A stretch of 64,000 nucleotides of DNA. Source: Rhodanobacter sp. LX-99. Lineage in GTDB: Bacteria > Pseudomonadota > Gammaproteobacteria > Xanthomonadales > Rhodanobacteraceae. The notes beneath the pieces are model-generated. The model was given only the letters and a program-made list of their open reading frames with translations, had not been told where the DNA came from and ran no database searches. The translations under genes and the position numbers were made by a program. Where the stretch lies: assembly GCF_018599185.1 (NCBI RefSeq), contig NZ_JAHFVL010000001.1:806001-870000 (forward strand), read 5' to 3'. Below are positions 45,497-64,000 of this stretch, one piece after another. The first letter of the stretch is position 1, and each line of letters begins with the position of its first letter.

Positions 45497-45647
45497 GCCG
45501 GCACGGACGCCGACCTGCTTTGCGCAGACCGCCGACTATAACAGCAATTTCAGGTTTTGGCGAATAACGATGCGGTAATCGCATCCCGCGGCTGCAGGTC
45601 GATGCAGCCGGGTGAACCGGCCACGGAGCTTCGCCCCGTCAGCCGGT
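45497..45647. repeat. Hairpin cluster in the wide rpsN-rpsH gap
   Basis: The gap holds an AYGGAN-type unit (GCCGGC-ACGGAC-GCCGAC, near 45497), CGGCTGCA-GGTCGA-TGCAGCCG (45589-45610) and ACCGGC...GCCGGT with an inner ACGG/CCGT (45616-45647). No gene is visible in this gap. Confidence 0.5.
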
Positions 45648-45661
45648 CCTGCAAGTGGTTG

Positions 45662-45967
45662 TTACCAGCTGGCCTTGCGCAGACCGGGCACGTCGCCGCG
45701 CATGGTTGCTTCGCGCAGCTTGTTGCGACCCAGGCCAAACTTGGCGTAGACCGCACGCGGGCGACCGGTCAACGCGCAACGAGTGCGCTGGCGCACCGGG
45801 CTGGCGTCGCGCGGCAGCTTCTGCAGCTTGGACTGGGCTTCCATCTTCTCCTCATAAGAGGAGCTGGGGCTCAGCACGGTCGCCTTCAGTTCAGCGCGCT
45901 TGGCAGCGAACTTCTGGACGAGTTTGGTCCGCTTGATATCGCGGTTCACCATTGATGTCTTGGCCAT
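45662..45967 (-). CDS. rpsN: 30S ribosomal protein S14
   Basis: S14 is a 30S head protein needed for late assembly. The 101-residue product is the long, Cys-poor zinc-independent form: [20 protein letters not shown], then [22 protein letters not shown] and the C-terminal [17 protein letters not shown]. It follows rplE after twelve bases in the spc order and is separated from rpsH by a wide gap. Confidence 0.97.
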   Translation of the reverse strand: MAKTSMVNRDIKRTKLVQKFAAKRAELKATVLSPSSSYEEKMEAQSKLQKLPRDASPVRQRTRCALTGRPRAVYAKFGLGRNKLREATMRGDVPGLRKASW

Positions 45968-45979
45968 GGATTACGCCTA

Positions 45980-46519
45980 TCAGTTGCGGAACGGGAAGCT
46001 GAACGCGGCCAGCAGGGCTTTCGCCTCTTCGTCGGTCTTGGCGGTGGTGGTGATGGAAATATCCATACCCCGCAGCGCATCGACCTGGTCGAAGTCGATT
46101 TCAGGGAAGATGATCTGTTCCTTGATGCCGAAGTTGTAGTTGCCGCGGCCGTCGAAGGCCTTGCCCGAAACACCGCGGAAATCGCGCACGCGCGGCAGCG
46201 AGATGTTGATCAGGCGATCGAGGAACTCGAACATCTGCGCACGGCGCAAGGTGACCTTGCAGCCGATCGGCCAGCCGTCGCGGATCTTGAACGAGGCCAC
46301 GGAAACACGCGCCTTGGTCGTGATCGGCTTCTGGCCGGAGATCTTGGCCATATCGGCCACGGCGTTCTCGAGCACCTTCTTGTTGCCAGCGGCTTCGCCC
46401 ACGCCCATGTTCAGCGTGATCTTGGTGATGCGGGGAACCTGCATCACGTTCTGGTAGCCGAACTGCTCGGTGAGCTTGGCGACTACCTGCTCTTTGTAGA
46501 AATTTTCGAGGCGGGTCAT
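45980..46519 (-). CDS. rplE: 50S ribosomal protein L5
   Basis: L5 binds 5S rRNA with L18 and L25 and contacts P-site tRNA. The 179-residue protein shows [41 protein letters not shown] and the C-terminal [19 protein letters not shown]. It follows rplX after twelve bases. No irregularities are seen. Confidence 0.98.
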   Translation of the reverse strand: MTRLENFYKEQVVAKLTEQFGYQNVMQVPRITKITLNMGVGEAAGNKKVLENAVADMAKISGQKPITTKARVSVASFKIRDGWPIGCKVTLRRAQMFEFLDRLINISLPRVRDFRGVSGKAFDGRGNYNFGIKEQIIFPEIDFDQVDALRGMDISITTTAKTDEEAKALLAAFSFPFRN

Positions 46520-46531
46520 GATCGTGATTCC

Positions 46532-46846
46532 TTACGCGTCCACGACCTCGCCAGTCGAACGGAACACGCGAACCTTGCGCCCGTCTTCGAGCGTTTTGGT
46601 GCCGACGCGTTCACCCTTGTTCGTGGCGGGGTTGAACAGCTGCACGTTGGAGAGATGGATCGAGGCCTCACGCTCGACGATGCCGCCAGCCTGGTTGGCC
46701 TGGGGATTCGGCTTGGTGTGGCGCTTGACCAGATTCACGTTGGAGACGAACACGCGCTCGCCTGCAACACGCAGCACGTCGCCGCGCTGACCCTTGTTCT
46801 TGCCGGTGATCACGAGGACCTGATCACCCTTGCGGATACGGTTCAT
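46532..46846 (-). CDS. rplX: 50S ribosomal protein L24
   Basis: L24 is one of the first proteins to bind 23S rRNA and nucleates 50S assembly. The 104-residue protein has the KOW motif [22 protein letters not shown] and the following [21 protein letters not shown]. It follows rplN after fourteen bases in the standard order. Confidence 0.97.
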   Translation of the reverse strand: MNRIRKGDQVLVITGKNKGQRGDVLRVAGERVFVSNVNLVKRHTKPNPQANQAGGIVEREASIHLSNVQLFNPATNKGERVGTKTLEDGRKVRVFRSTGEVVDA

Positions 46847-46860
46847 TGTCTTGACTCCGC

Positions 46861-47229
46861 TCAGAGCACTTCGGGCGCAAGCGAGACGATCTTCATGAAC
46901 TTCTCGCTGCGCAGCTCGCGGGTAACCGGCCCGAAAATACGGGTGCCGATCGGCTCGAGCTTGTTGTTGAGGAGGACCGCTGCATTGCCGTCGAAACGGA
47001 TCAGCGAACCATCGGGACGGCGCACGCCCTTGGCGGTGCGTACCACCACGGCATTGTACACCTCGCCCTTCTTGACCTTGCCGCGGGGGATCGCATCCTT
47101 CACGGTGACCTTGATCACGTCACCGATCGCGGCGTAACGGCGCTTGGAGCCGCCGAGCACCTTGATGCACATCAGTTCCTTCGCGCCGCTGTTGTCCGCT
47201 GCGGAAAGCGTGCTTTGCATCTGGATCAT
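46861..47229 (-). CDS. rplN: 50S ribosomal protein L14
   Basis: L14 is at the subunit interface and forms a bridge to the 30S. The 122-residue product begins [21 protein letters not shown] and has the [20 protein letters not shown] and [13 protein letters not shown] motifs. A GGAGGG lies eight bases upstream of the ATG, a strong ribosome-binding site. Confidence 0.98.
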   Translation of the reverse strand: MIQMQSTLSAADNSGAKELMCIKVLGGSKRRYAAIGDVIKVTVKDAIPRGKVKKGEVYNAVVVRTAKGVRRPDGSLIRFDGNAAVLLNNKLEPIGTRIFGPVTRELRSEKFMKIVSLAPEVL

Positions 47230-47243
47230 GTCTGCACCCTCCC

Positions 47244-47504
47244 TTAGACGTTGGCGCGCGTGATGATTTCAACCACGCGGTGATGTTTGGTCTTGGACAA
47301 CGGACGGCATTCGGCGATACGCACGAGGTCACCCTCGTTTGCACCGAGATCGTCCTGCGCGTGCAGCTTGGTCGACCGGCGGATGATCTTGCCGAGCAGC
47401 CAGTGCTGCTCCTGGCGCTCGACCAGGACGGTGACCGTCTTGTCCATCTTGTTGCTGGTGACGCGACCCTCGAGGGTGCGCGTCTGCTTGTTGTTGTCGC
47501 TCAT
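47244..47504 (-). CDS. rpsQ: 30S ribosomal protein S17
   Basis: S17 is an early-binding OB-fold protein of the 30S. The 86 residues include [19 protein letters not shown] and the [22 protein letters not shown] stretch (here [20 protein letters not shown]). It lies between rpmC and rplN with short gaps of twelve and fourteen bases. Confidence 0.97.
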   Translation of the reverse strand: MSDNNKQTRTLEGRVTSNKMDKTVTVLVERQEQHWLLGKIIRRSTKLHAQDDLGANEGDLVRIAECRPLSKTKHHRVVEIITRANV

Positions 47505-47516
47505 GTCGGCCGTCCC

Positions 47517-47702
47517 TTACTTCTTGCCGCCGAGCACGAACTTCGTGCGGGCGATGTCACGCCGAACGCGGCGGAGCTGGTGCGGCTGAGTGAGCTGGCC
47601 GGAACCCTTCTGCATGCGCAGATTGAACTGCTCCTTGCGCAGGTCCAGCAGATGCTGCTGCAACTCTTCGGCCGACTGGTTGTTGATATCTTTGCTGGCC
47701 AT
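47517..47702 (-). CDS. rpmC: 50S ribosomal protein L29
   Basis: L29 is a small helical protein at the exit tunnel near the trigger factor dock. The 61-residue product has SAEELQQHLLDLRKEQFNLRMQ and HQLRRVRRDIARTKFVL. The ATG at 47702 overlaps the rplP stop by one base (TGATG); a GTG directly before it in frame (47705) is less likely. Confidence 0.95.
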   Translation of the reverse strand: MASKDINNQSAEELQQHLLDLRKEQFNLRMQKGSGQLTQPHQLRRVRRDIARTKFVLGGKK

Positions 47703-48115
47703 CACATCACCGCCCGGGTCACAAACTGGGTTTGCACCGACAGCTTGGCAGCGGCCAGGCGGAACGCCTCGCGTGCCGTCGACTCGTCGACGCCCTCGAT
47801 TTCATAGAGCATGCGACCGGGCTGGATCGGCGCGACCCAGAACTCGACGCTGCCCTTGCCCGCGCCCATGCGGACTTCGATCGGCTTCTTGGTGATCGGC
47901 TTGTCCGGAAACACGCGGATCCACAACTTGCCGCCACGCTTGACGAAGCGGGTGATGCAACGACGGGCGGCCTCGATCTGGCGCGCGGTGAGCGCACCGT
48001 GGGTCGTGGCCTTCAGGCCGTACTCGCCGAAACTGACGAGATTGGAGCACTGCGCCAGACCGTCGTTACGGCCCTTGAACTGCTTGCGGTACTTGGTTCG
48101 CTTGGGTTGCAACAT
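47702..48115 (-). CDS. rplP: 50S ribosomal protein L16
   Basis: L16 lines the A-site entrance in the 50S and is required for peptidyl transfer. The 137-residue protein starts [20 protein letters not shown] and contains [20 protein letters not shown] with the [20 protein letters not shown] segment. It follows rpsC after eleven bases and overlaps rpmC. Confidence 0.98.
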   Translation of the reverse strand: MLQPKRTKYRKQFKGRNDGLAQCSNLVSFGEYGLKATTHGALTARQIEAARRCITRFVKRGGKLWIRVFPDKPITKKPIEVRMGAGKGSVEFWVAPIQPGRMLYEIEGVDESTAREAFRLAAAKLSVQTQFVTRAVM

Positions 48116-48126
48116 GGCAACTCTCC

Positions 48127-48882
48127 TTACTTCGCAGACCGCTCGCGGCGGCCGTCACCGGCCTCGCGACGCGAATCATTACGACGACCTTCGCCACCTT
48201 CGCGGCGCGGCTGCGAGGACGACTCGTCCTTCGACTCCTGGCCGATCTGGGTCAGGTCGAAGATCTCGCCCTTGTAGACCCACACCTTGATGCCGATGAT
48301 GCCGTAGGTTGTGCTCGCCTCGGCGAAGCCGTAGTCGATGTCCGCGCGCAGCGTATGCAGCGGCACGCGACCTTCGCGGCTCCACTCGGAGCGGGCGATC
48401 TCGGCGCCGTTCAGACGACCGGACACGTTGATCTTGATGCCCAGCGCGCCCAGGCGCATCGCGTTGCCGACCGAGCGCTTCATCGCGCGGCGGAACATGA
48501 TGCGGCGCTCCAGCTGCTGCGCGATCGACTCGGCCACCAGCTGGGCGTCCAGCTCGGGCTTGCGCACTTCGCTGACGTTGATGTGCGTCGGGACGCCCAT
48601 CATGTCGCTGACTTCCTTGCGCAGCTTCTCGATATCCTCGCCCTTCTTGCCGATCACCACGCCCGGGCGGGCGGTGTGGATCGTCACGCGCGCGGTCTTG
48701 GCCGGGCGCTCGATCTGGATCTTCGAGATGCCGGCGGCAGCCAGCTTCTTCTTCAGCATGTCGCGGACTTTGATGTCGGCCACGAGATACTTGGCGTAGT
48801 CAGCCTTGTTTGCGTACCACTTCGAGTTCCAGTCCTTGGCAATGCCGAGGCGGATACCGGTGGGATGAACTTTATGACCCAT
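48127..48882 (-). CDS. rpsC: 30S ribosomal protein S3
   Basis: S3 forms part of the mRNA entry tunnel and helicase of the 30S. The 251-residue protein has [22 protein letters not shown], the KH motif [17 protein letters not shown] and the C-domain with [15 protein letters not shown]. The tail (after about residue 215) is long and highly charged, with Ser/Arg/Gly-rich sequence ([19 protein letters not shown]); such extended tails occur in related groups. Confidence 0.98.
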   Translation of the reverse strand: MGHKVHPTGIRLGIAKDWNSKWYANKADYAKYLVADIKVRDMLKKKLAAAGISKIQIERPAKTARVTIHTARPGVVIGKKGEDIEKLRKEVSDMMGVPTHINVSEVRKPELDAQLVAESIAQQLERRIMFRRAMKRSVGNAMRLGALGIKINVSGRLNGAEIARSEWSREGRVPLHTLRADIDYGFAEASTTYGIIGIKVWVYKGEIFDLTQIGQESKDESSSQPRREGGEGRRNDSRREAGDGRRERSAK

Positions 48883-48897
48883 CGTCTATGTCCCCGG

Positions 48898-49233
48898 TCA
48901 GTTACCAACAACCACAGTGATGTGGCTGGTGCGCTTGAGAATGCGCGAACCGCGGCCTTTGGCGCGGGCATACATGCGCTTCATCGCCGGACCTTCGTCG
49001 ACGAAGATGCTGGCCACTTTCAGCTCGTCGACGTCGGCGCCGAGATTGTTCTCGGCGTTGGCGACGGCCGACAGCAGCACCTTGCGGACAAGGAGCGCGG
49101 CCTTCTTGTTGGTGTAGGTGAGCACGTCGCTGGCCCGGCCCACGGGGAGTCCGCGGACCAGATCAGCCACCAGGCGTGCCTTTTGCGCCGAAATGCGGGC
49201 GCCGCGCAGGATCGCTTTGGCTTCAGTGCTCAT
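48898..49233 (-). CDS. rplV: 50S ribosomal protein L22
   Basis: L22 has a beta-hairpin that lines the nascent-chain tunnel at the macrolide site. The 111-residue protein shows [22 protein letters not shown] and the C-terminal [19 protein letters not shown]. The ATG at 49233 overlaps the rpsS stop (TGATG); a GTG at 49236 is in frame but less likely. Confidence 0.96.
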   Translation of the reverse strand: MSTEAKAILRGARISAQKARLVADLVRGLPVGRASDVLTYTNKKAALLVRKVLLSAVANAENNLGADVDELKVASIFVDEGPAMKRMYARAKGRGSRILKRTSHITVVVGN

Positions 49234-49505
49234 CACTTGCCCTTCTTGTCGCCGACATGGCCTTTGAACGTACGGGTCACCGCGAACTCGCCGAGCTTGT
49301 GCCCGACCATGTTCTCGTTGATCAGGACGGGCACGTGCTGACGGCCGTTGTGGATGGCGATGGTCAAGCCGACCATTTCCGGCAGGATCATCGAGCGGCG
49401 CGACCAGGTCTTGATCGGGCGCTTGTTGTGGGCGGAAACCGCAGCTTCCACCTTCTTCACGAGGTGAAGGTCGACGAACGGACCTTTCTTCAAAGAGCGA
49501 GGCAT
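49233..49505 (-). CDS. rpsS: 30S ribosomal protein S19
   Basis: S19 pairs with S13 in the 30S head and contacts the A-site finger. The 90 residues begin [20 protein letters not shown] and contain [21 protein letters not shown] and [15 protein letters not shown]. It follows rplB after twelve bases. Confidence 0.98.
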   Translation of the reverse strand: MPRSLKKGPFVDLHLVKKVEAAVSAHNKRPIKTWSRRSMILPEMVGLTIAIHNGRQHVPVLINENMVGHKLGEFAVTRTFKGHVGDKKGK

Positions 49506-49517
49506 GTCGGCTTCCTG

Positions 49518-50342
49518 TTACTTGGTACGACGACGCACGATAAACTGCTGCGTGCGCTTGTTGTTACGGGTCTTGTAGCCCTTGGCCGGCGTGCCCCACG
49601 GGCTGACCGGATGACGACCGCCAGAAGTCTTGCCTTCACCACCACCGTGCGGATGGTCGACCGGGTTCATCACCACGCCGCGAACGGTCGGGCGAATACC
49701 CAGCCAGCGCTTGGCGCCGGCCTTGCCGAGCTTCTTCAAGCTGTGCTCGCCGTTGCCTACTTCACCGATGGTGGCGCGGCAATCGACCGAGACGCGACGC
49801 ATCTCGCCGGAGCGCAGACGCAGCGTGGCATAACCGGACTCGCGGGCGACCAGCTGCACCGAGGCGCCGGCGCTGCGGGCGATCTGCGCGCCCTTGCCCG
49901 GACGCAATTCAATGCAGTGGATCGTGCTGCCCATCGGGATGTTGCGCAGCTGCAGGCAGTTGCCGGCCTTGATCGGCGCATCGCGGCCGGACACCAGGCG
50001 ATCGTCCACCTGCACGCCCTTCGGCGCGATGATGTAACGGCGCTCGCCGTCGGCATAGCACAGCAGCGCGATATGAGCGGTGCGGTTCGGATCGTATTCG
50101 ATGCGCTCGACGCGGGCGGCGATGCCTTCCTTGTCACGCTTGAAGTCGATGATGCGGTAATGCTGCTTGTGACCGCCACCGCGATGACGCACGGTGATGC
50201 GACCATGATGATTGCGACCGCCGGTGCGGGACTGCGACTCGGTCAACGCCGCGTACGGCGCGCCCTTGTACAGGCCTTCCGTCTTGACGCTGACTGCGTC
50301 GCGACGACCCGGCGAGGTCGGCTTGTGGTTGATTAGTGCCAT
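49518..50342 (-). CDS. rplB: 50S ribosomal protein L2
   Basis: L2 is a highly conserved large-subunit protein required for subunit association and peptidyl transferase activity. The 274-residue protein shows [20 protein letters not shown] and the C-terminal [23 protein letters not shown], whose His is the residue linked to catalysis in E. coli. It lies in the standard rplW-rplB-rpsS order. Confidence 0.98.
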   Translation of the reverse strand: MALINHKPTSPGRRDAVSVKTEGLYKGAPYAALTESQSRTGGRNHHGRITVRHRGGGHKQHYRIIDFKRDKEGIAARVERIEYDPNRTAHIALLCYADGERRYIIAPKGVQVDDRLVSGRDAPIKAGNCLQLRNIPMGSTIHCIELRPGKGAQIARSAGASVQLVARESGYATLRLRSGEMRRVSVDCRATIGEVGNGEHSLKKLGKAGAKRWLGIRPTVRGVVMNPVDHPHGGGEGKTSGGRHPVSPWGTPAKGYKTRNNKRTQQFIVRRRTK

Positions 50343-50359
50343 CTCACAGAACTCCTGGC

Positions 50360-50653
50360 TCAGGCCTTGGCGGACACGTCGATGGTCTGGCCATCGGCAA
50401 GACGCACGTAGGCCTTGCGCTTGCCCTGGCGGCTGCCAGCGCGTTGACGGAAGGCTTTGACCTTGCCCTTGGTGTTGACGAGGTTCACCTGCTCGACTTT
50501 CACGTCAAACAGCTTCTCCACGGCAGCACGGACATCGGCCTTGGTCGCCGCGGGGGCGACCACGAATACGTACTGGTTGTGCTCGGCCAGGCGCGCCGAT
50601 TTCTCGGAGATGTGCGGCGCGCGCAGCGTGTCGAGAATGCGTTCGTTGTTCAT
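50360..50653 (-). CDS. rplW: 50S ribosomal protein L23
   Basis: L23 is at the tunnel exit and docks SRP and trigger factor. The 97-residue protein starts [20 protein letters not shown] and has the [22 protein letters not shown] and [16 protein letters not shown] segments. The ATG at 50653 overlaps the rplD stop as ATGA; a GTG at 50662 is an in-frame alternative. Confidence 0.97.
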   Translation of the reverse strand: MNNERILDTLRAPHISEKSARLAEHNQYVFVVAPAATKADVRAAVEKLFDVKVEQVNLVNTKGKVKAFRQRAGSRQGKRKAYVRLADGQTIDVSAKA

Positions 50654-51252
50654 GCCAGCCACTCCTCGACCTTCTTCACGGCCTCAACCGTCATCACCAC
50701 CTGATCGGAACCGACCAGGCTGACCGGATTCAGGGCCATCACGTCCAGCACATGGATATACGGGATGTTGCGGGCGGCCAGGAACACCGCCTCGGAGGCG
50801 TCTTCCGACACCAGCAGCACGCGACCGGAAACTTCCAGCTCGGCCAGCTTGGCCACCATCGCGGAGGTCTTCGGCGTCTCGACGCCAAAGCTCTCGACGA
50901 CCTTCAGGCGGCCCTGACGGACCAGTTCGGAGAAGATCGAGCGGATCGCGACGCGGTAGGCCTTGCGGTTGACCTTCTGCTCGTAGCTGCGCGGCTTCGC
51001 CGCGAAGGTGCGGCCACCACCGACAAAGATCGGCGCACGGTAATCACCGTGGCGGGCACCGCCGCCCTTCTGCTTCTTGAATTTCTTGGTGGTACCGGAC
51101 ATCTCGCCGCGCGACAGCTGCGACTGGGTGCCGGCACGACCGGCCGCCTGGTAGGCAACCACGACTTGATGGACCAGGGCCTTCTTGTACTCACCGCCGA
51201 ACACTTCGTCCGACACGCTGAGCGGCTTGGCGCCAATGACATTCAATTCCAT
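50650..51252 (-). CDS. rplD: 50S ribosomal protein L4
   Basis: L4 lines the nascent-chain tunnel and, in E. coli, represses its own S10 operon through the leader by attenuation and translational block. The 200-residue protein begins [20 protein letters not shown], carries the extended basic loop [33 protein letters not shown] region and ends with the KVEEWLA helix. The ATG at 51252 is taken over an upstream codon at 51267. The presence of a leader terminator before rpsJ makes L4 control plausible here. Confidence 0.97.
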   Translation of the reverse strand: MELNVIGAKPLSVSDEVFGGEYKKALVHQVVVAYQAAGRAGTQSQLSRGEMSGTTKKFKKQKGGGARHGDYRAPIFVGGGRTFAAKPRSYEQKVNRKAYRVAIRSIFSELVRQGRLKVVESFGVETPKTSAMVAKLAELEVSGRVLLVSEDASEAVFLAARNIPYIHVLDVMALNPVSLVGSDQVVMTVEAVKKVEEWLA

Positions 51253-51263
51253 GGCGACTCTCC

Positions 51264-51905
51264 TCAACCCTTGGTCGTCGGGCGGATGATGACGTCGCCA
51301 CCGGTTGCACCCGGTACCGCGCCCTTCACCGCAATCAGGTGACGCTCGGCGTCGACCTTGACCACTTCCAGGCCCTGCGCCGAACGGCGCACGGCACCCA
51401 TGTGACCGGCCATCTTCTTGCCCGGAAACACGCGACCCGGCGTCTGGCGCTGACCGATGGAGCCCGGCGCGCGATGCGACAGCGAGTTACCGTGGGTGGC
51501 GTCACCCATCTTGAAGTTCCAGCGCTTGATCGTGCCCTGGAAGCCCTTGCCCTTCGACACGCCGGCGACATCGACGATCTGGCCGACGGAGAACACGTCG
51601 TCCGCCTTGATCTCGGCGCCCACGGTGTACTTGCCGAGATCGTCGGCAGACACGCGGAACTCCCACAAACCACGACCCGGCTCAACCTTGGCCTTCGCGT
51701 AATGACCCTTCAGCGGCTGCGTCAACAGGTTCGCGCGCTTGCTGCCCGCAGAAACCTGGACGGCGCTGTAGCCATCGTTATCATCCGTCTTCAACTGGGT
51801 CACGCGGTTCGGCGTCGCTTCAATCAGCGTCACCGGAATCGAGCGGCCATCTTCAGTGAAGAGTCGGCTCATGCCGCATTTGCGGCCAACCAATCCGATA
51901 CTCAT
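51264..51905 (-). CDS. rplC: 50S ribosomal protein L3
   Basis: L3 binds 23S rRNA early and reaches the peptidyl transferase centre with its extended loop. The 213-residue protein begins [20 protein letters not shown] and has the conserved region with [20 protein letters not shown] and [11 protein letters not shown], including the Gln methylated in E. coli. The ATG at 51905 is preferred; an in-frame codon at 51929 lies before the ribosome-binding site. Confidence 0.97.
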   Translation of the reverse strand: MSIGLVGRKCGMSRLFTEDGRSIPVTLIEATPNRVTQLKTDDNDGYSAVQVSAGSKRANLLTQPLKGHYAKAKVEPGRGLWEFRVSADDLGKYTVGAEIKADDVFSVGQIVDVAGVSKGKGFQGTIKRWNFKMGDATHGNSLSHRAPGSIGQRQTPGRVFPGKKMAGHMGAVRRSAQGLEVVKVDAERHLIAVKGAVPGATGGDVIIRPTTKG

Positions 51906-51925
51906 CTTCGTATCCTGTCTGTCGC

Positions 51926-52237
51926 TCAACCGAGCTTGATCTGAACATCGACGCCAGCGGCGAGATCAAGCTTCATGAGCGCGTCCACGGTCTTGTCGTT
52001 CGGGTCGACGATGTCGAGCACACGCTTGTGGGTACGGGTCTCGTACTGGTCGCGTGCATCCTTGTCGACGTGCGGCGACGTCAGAATGGTGTAACGCTCG
52101 ATCTTGGTCGGAAGCGGAATCGGGCCGAGTACCGTGGCACCCGTGCGCTTAGCCGTCTCGACGATCTCGCTGGCCGAGCGGTCGATCAGCCGGTGATCGT
52201 ACGCCTTCAGCCGAATCCGAATCTTCTGGTTCGCCAT
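51926..52237 (-). CDS. rpsJ: 30S ribosomal protein S10
   Basis: S10 is a 30S head protein that also serves as NusE in transcription antitermination. The 103 residues include [44 protein letters not shown] sequence and [26 protein letters not shown]. It is first in the S10 operon, 310 bases after a sigma70 promoter, with a terminator-like hairpin in its leader and an AGGA before the ATG. Confidence 0.98.
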   Translation of the reverse strand: MANQKIRIRLKAYDHRLIDRSASEIVETAKRTGATVLGPIPLPTKIERYTILTSPHVDKDARDQYETRTHKRVLDIVDPNDKTVDALMKLDLAAGVDVQIKLG

Positions 52238-52318
52238 AACCGTGTCCTGTTGTCGAAAGAACGTAATGTGAAACGAAGCGGCTTCTCACCGCCCCGCACT
52301 ACCCTTTGCCACCACATC

Positions 52319-52346
52319 GGCATCGCGCGATTCATTGCGCGATGCC
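52319..52346 (-). promoter_or_regulatory. Second hairpin of the rpsJ leader
   Basis: GGCATCGCGC and GCGCGATGCC form a perfect 10-bp stem around eight bases. It comes 11 bases after the leader terminator and may be the downstream regulatory stem. Confidence 0.55.
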
Positions 52347-52356
52347 TTTGAAAAAG

Positions 52357-52386
52357 GCCAGGCGAGCAACAATCCGCTCGCCTGGC
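52357..52386 (-). terminator. Intrinsic terminator in the rpsJ leader (putative attenuator)
   Basis: On the minus strand, GCCAGGCGAGC-GGATTGTT-GCTCGCCTGGC is a perfect 11-bp stem followed by CTTTTTC. It lies between the promoter at 52548 and rpsJ, so S10 transcripts must pass it. It could also stop read-through from tuf. Confidence 0.75.
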
Positions 52387-52547
52387 ACAATTCGAATCTC
52401 GCGCAAAAGGACGTGTCGCCAGGACTTGTCCTGTGATCACGTCGACTTGCGAGGGCCGATCCACGGCCAGCGAACTCGAAGCACGTCCTGCGCCTCATTT
52501 CGCGGTTGGTCGACCAGAAACGCGTCTGTCCGACAAGTGAGCTGCGA

Positions 52548-52576
52548 AGTATACCGGTAAATCTGCAATTAGTGAA
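52548..52576 (-). promoter_or_regulatory. Sigma70 promoter of the S10 operon
   Basis: Minus strand: -35 TTCACT (52571-52576), 17-base spacer, -10 TATACT (52548-52553). The expected start gives a leader of about 300 bases to rpsJ. The 445-base gap 52238-52682 otherwise holds only hairpins and no gene. Confidence 0.75.
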
Positions 52577-52647
52577 GAGGTACGAGCGATTCGCCCGCGC
52601 CGCCTCCCTGGCGTTATCCGATCCAACCGGCCGGATCGACGGCAGGA

Positions 52648-52677
52648 GTTATCCCGGCAGCTTGCTGCCGGGATAAC
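52648..52677 (-). terminator. Perfect 14-bp hairpin after tuf
   Basis: GTTATCCCGGCAGC pairs with GCTGCCGGGATAAC around TT, five bases after the tuf stop. No T-run follows, so it may be a Rho-dependent or RNA-stability element. Confidence 0.55.
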
Positions 52678-52682
52678 CGTAC

Positions 52683-53873
<1,191 letters not shown>

Positions 53874-53901
53874 GACTCTGACCTCTAGAAAGAACTAGTT
53901 G

Positions 53902-53962
53902 ATTAGTGCGGCCATGGAAGGCCGCTTTCTGATCTTCGCGACCAAGGAACGATCGCACTAAT
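53902..53962. repeat. Complete palindrome couplet between fusA and tuf
   Basis: GCGGCC-ATGGAA-GGCCGC (53908-53925) and a degenerate GCGACC...GATCGC unit lie inside an 8-bp outer stem ATTAGTGC/GCACTAAT. It has the same layout as the copy at 40931. Confidence 0.7.
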
Positions 53963-53985
53963 TAAGCGTGGAAAAGTCGGCCTTG

Positions 53986-56103
<2,118 letters not shown>

Positions 56104-56173
56104 TGATATTTACCTGTGCCGGGCTACCTGCCCGATTCTATGCAGCCGTCCGGGCCACGCCTTATTTAAGAGT

Positions 56174-56307
56174 CCGCCATGGACGGCGGCGTGTTCTTTC
56201 GGCCGTCAGGGAAGACGGCCTGAATCAACATTCGGCATGAATGCCGATTTGTTCTTGCCGCCTTAAGGAAGACGGCCTGAATCCCAAGACTCCGCCACGG
56301 ACGGCGG
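56174..56307. repeat. Double palindrome module between rpsG and fusA
   Basis: Units in order: CCGCC-ATGGAC-GGCGG-type (56174-56189), GGCCGTC-AGGGAA-GACGGCC (56201-56220), CGGCAT-GA-ATGCCG, GCCGCC-TTAAGGAA-GACGGC and CCGCC-ACGGAC-GGCGG-type (56292-56307). They fill most of the 247-base gap 56104-56350, where no gene is seen. Confidence 0.65.
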
Positions 56308-56350
56308 GCTGGTACTGTGCCGCCACGAATGACGACACAGGAAAAAACAC

Positions 56351-56818
56351 TTACCAACGATAATGCGAGAAAGCCTTGTTGGCTTCGGCCATGCGATGCG
56401 TTTCTTCGCGCTTCTTGGCAGCACCACCGCGGCTTTCGGAGGCCTCCAGCAATTCGGCGGCCAACTTGCGCGGCATCGAGGTCTCGCCACGCTTGCGGGC
56501 CGCGTCGATGACCCAGCGCATCGCCAGCGCCATGCGGCGACCCGGGCGCACTTCGACCGGCACCTGGTAGGTGGCGCCACCGACACGGCGGGACTTCACC
56601 TCGACCGCCGGAGCGATGTTGTTCAGCGCCTTCTCGACCAGAGCCACCGGCTCGGCATTCTTTTCACCGATATGCTGCAGGGCACCGTAAACGATGCTTT
56701 CAGCGACCGACTTCTTGCCGCTCTTCATCACCATGTTGATGAAGCGGGCGATCAGCTGACTGCCATGTTTGGGATCCGGCAGGACCAGACGGGCGGGATG
56801 TGAACCTTTACGCGACAT
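56351..56818 (-). CDS. rpsG: 30S ribosomal protein S7
   Basis: S7 starts assembly of the 30S head and represses the str operon in E. coli. The 155-residue protein begins [20 protein letters not shown] and has the conserved [28 protein letters not shown] region and [10 protein letters not shown] helix. Its likely ribosome-binding site AGGAA is 28 bases from the ATG, with a hairpin between them that would bring it to a normal distance. Confidence 0.97.
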   Translation of the reverse strand: MSRKGSHPARLVLPDPKHGSQLIARFINMVMKSGKKSVAESIVYGALQHIGEKNAEPVALVEKALNNIAPAVEVKSRRVGGATYQVPVEVRPGRRMALAMRWVIDAARKRGETSMPRKLAAELLEASESRGGAAKKREETHRMAEANKAFSHYRW

Positions 56819-56824
56819 GTTTGT

Positions 56825-56850
56825 TGTCCGTTATTTTTGCGGACATTCCT
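56825..56850 (-). promoter_or_regulatory. Hairpin between the rpsG Shine-Dalgarno site and start codon
   Basis: On the minus strand: AGGAA, then TGTCCG-CAAAAATAA-CGGACA, then ACAAAC and the ATG. Looping out the stem puts AGGAA about six bases from the start. This is a candidate S7 control site. Confidence 0.5.
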
Positions 56851-56863
56851 GCCCGCCTGTAAA

Positions 56864-56881
56864 GCGGCCAGCGAGGGCCGC
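56864..56881. repeat. Intergenic palindrome between rpsL and rpsG
   Basis: GCGGCC-AGCGAG-GGCCGC. The stem is the same as in other family members, but the loop differs. Confidence 0.6.
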
Positions 56882-56886
56882 AGACA

Positions 56887-57261
<375 letters not shown>

Positions 57262-57323
57262 GCGAAGCTGTTCCTGAAAACATAAAGGCAGCCCGAATAA
57301 GCTCGGTCTGCCAAGAAGCGGGA

Positions 57324-57352
57324 ATTTAACATGAGCAGCCCGCCATAGGCAA
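57324..57352 (-). promoter_or_regulatory. Sigma70 promoter of the str operon
   Basis: Minus strand: -35 TTGCCT (57347-57352), 17-base spacer, -10 TTAAAT (57324-57329). The start would lie about 55 bases before rpsL. Confidence 0.6.
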
Positions 57353-57383
57353 GCCAGTGCTCAGCCGTCCTGGACCCGAACAC

Positions 57384-57403
57384 GAGGTGCGTCCCTGCAC
57401 CTC
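57384..57403. repeat. Hairpin after rpoC
   Basis: GAGGTGC-GTCCCT-GCACCTC, 36 bases after the rpoC stop. Its loop read on the minus strand is AGGGAC, like the GCGATC-type family loops. It may end rpoBC transcription, though no T-run follows on the minus strand. Confidence 0.5.
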
Positions 57404-57438
57404 ATTTCGTATGTCAGCGAGCAAAACCCCGGACGGGC

Positions 57439-61653
<4,215 letters not shown>

Positions 61654-61678
61654 TCGAAATCTCCGGTGACTGCGCGGA

Positions 61679-64000
<2,322 letters not shown>

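Noticed and set aside
52238..52682. tRNA gene cluster in the tuf-rpsJ gap
   Set aside because: tRNAs are often near tuf, but no cloverleaf or CCA-ended acceptor stem could be traced; the stems present are simple hairpins.

Overview
The window is a 64 kb GC-rich chromosomal segment from a gammaproteobacterium. Protein sequences and gene order (bamA/lpxD-fabZ-lpxA-lpxB-rnhB-dnaE-accA; rng-yhdP-tldD; a full str-S10-spc-alpha ribosomal block) point to Xanthomonadales/Lysobacterales, most likely Rhodanobacteraceae (Rhodanobacter/Dyella-like). The family placement is inference. No tRNA, rRNA, CRISPR array, prophage or intact insertion sequence was seen.

Positions 1-15743 are mostly plus strand. 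They hold the 3' part of bamA, then the lipid A and fatty-acid genes lpxD-fabZ-lpxA-lpxB with rnhB, a small ORF, a secreted TlpA-like thioredoxin, dnaE, a convergent yajD-like HNH gene, accA, a NYN+OST-HTH protein overlapping tilS, and the pair xseB-ispA. Unusually, no skp/ompH lies between bamA and lpxD; a terminator and a possible lpxD promoter are there instead.

Positions 15800-31000 carry a DUF4870 membrane protein, pmbA (tldE) divergent from a DUF1653 gene and darP/yjgA, and the conserved rng-yhdP-tldD set on the minus strand. Accessory genes are set into this core: a secreted S53 peptidase (sedolisin) with a terminator-like leader, a monohaem cytochrome fused to an outer-membrane barrel that resembles the iron oxidase Cyc2, and a sterol-desaturase family membrane protein.

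Positions 31100-38100 carry a PP-loop ATP-binding protein overlapping a Mug/TDG-type glycosylase, a two-gene c-type cytochrome cassette, a secreted amidase, a class II DAHP synthase and dsbB.

Positions 38200-64000 are minus strand and form one long informational block, transcribed rpoB (partial)-rpoC, rpsL-rpsG-fusA-tuf, rpsJ through secY, then rpsM-rpsK-rpsD-rpoA-rplQ. rpmJ is absent from its usual place after secY. The wider gaps in this block carry a recurring family of short palindromes: GC-rich hairpins with a loop like AYGGAN, and GCGATC hairpins with a loop like AGGGAW. The block also holds two good sigma70 promoters (before rpsL and before rpsJ), an intrinsic terminator inside the rpsJ leader that looks like an attenuator, and a hairpin that may bring a distant Shine-Dalgarno sequence next to the rpsG start.
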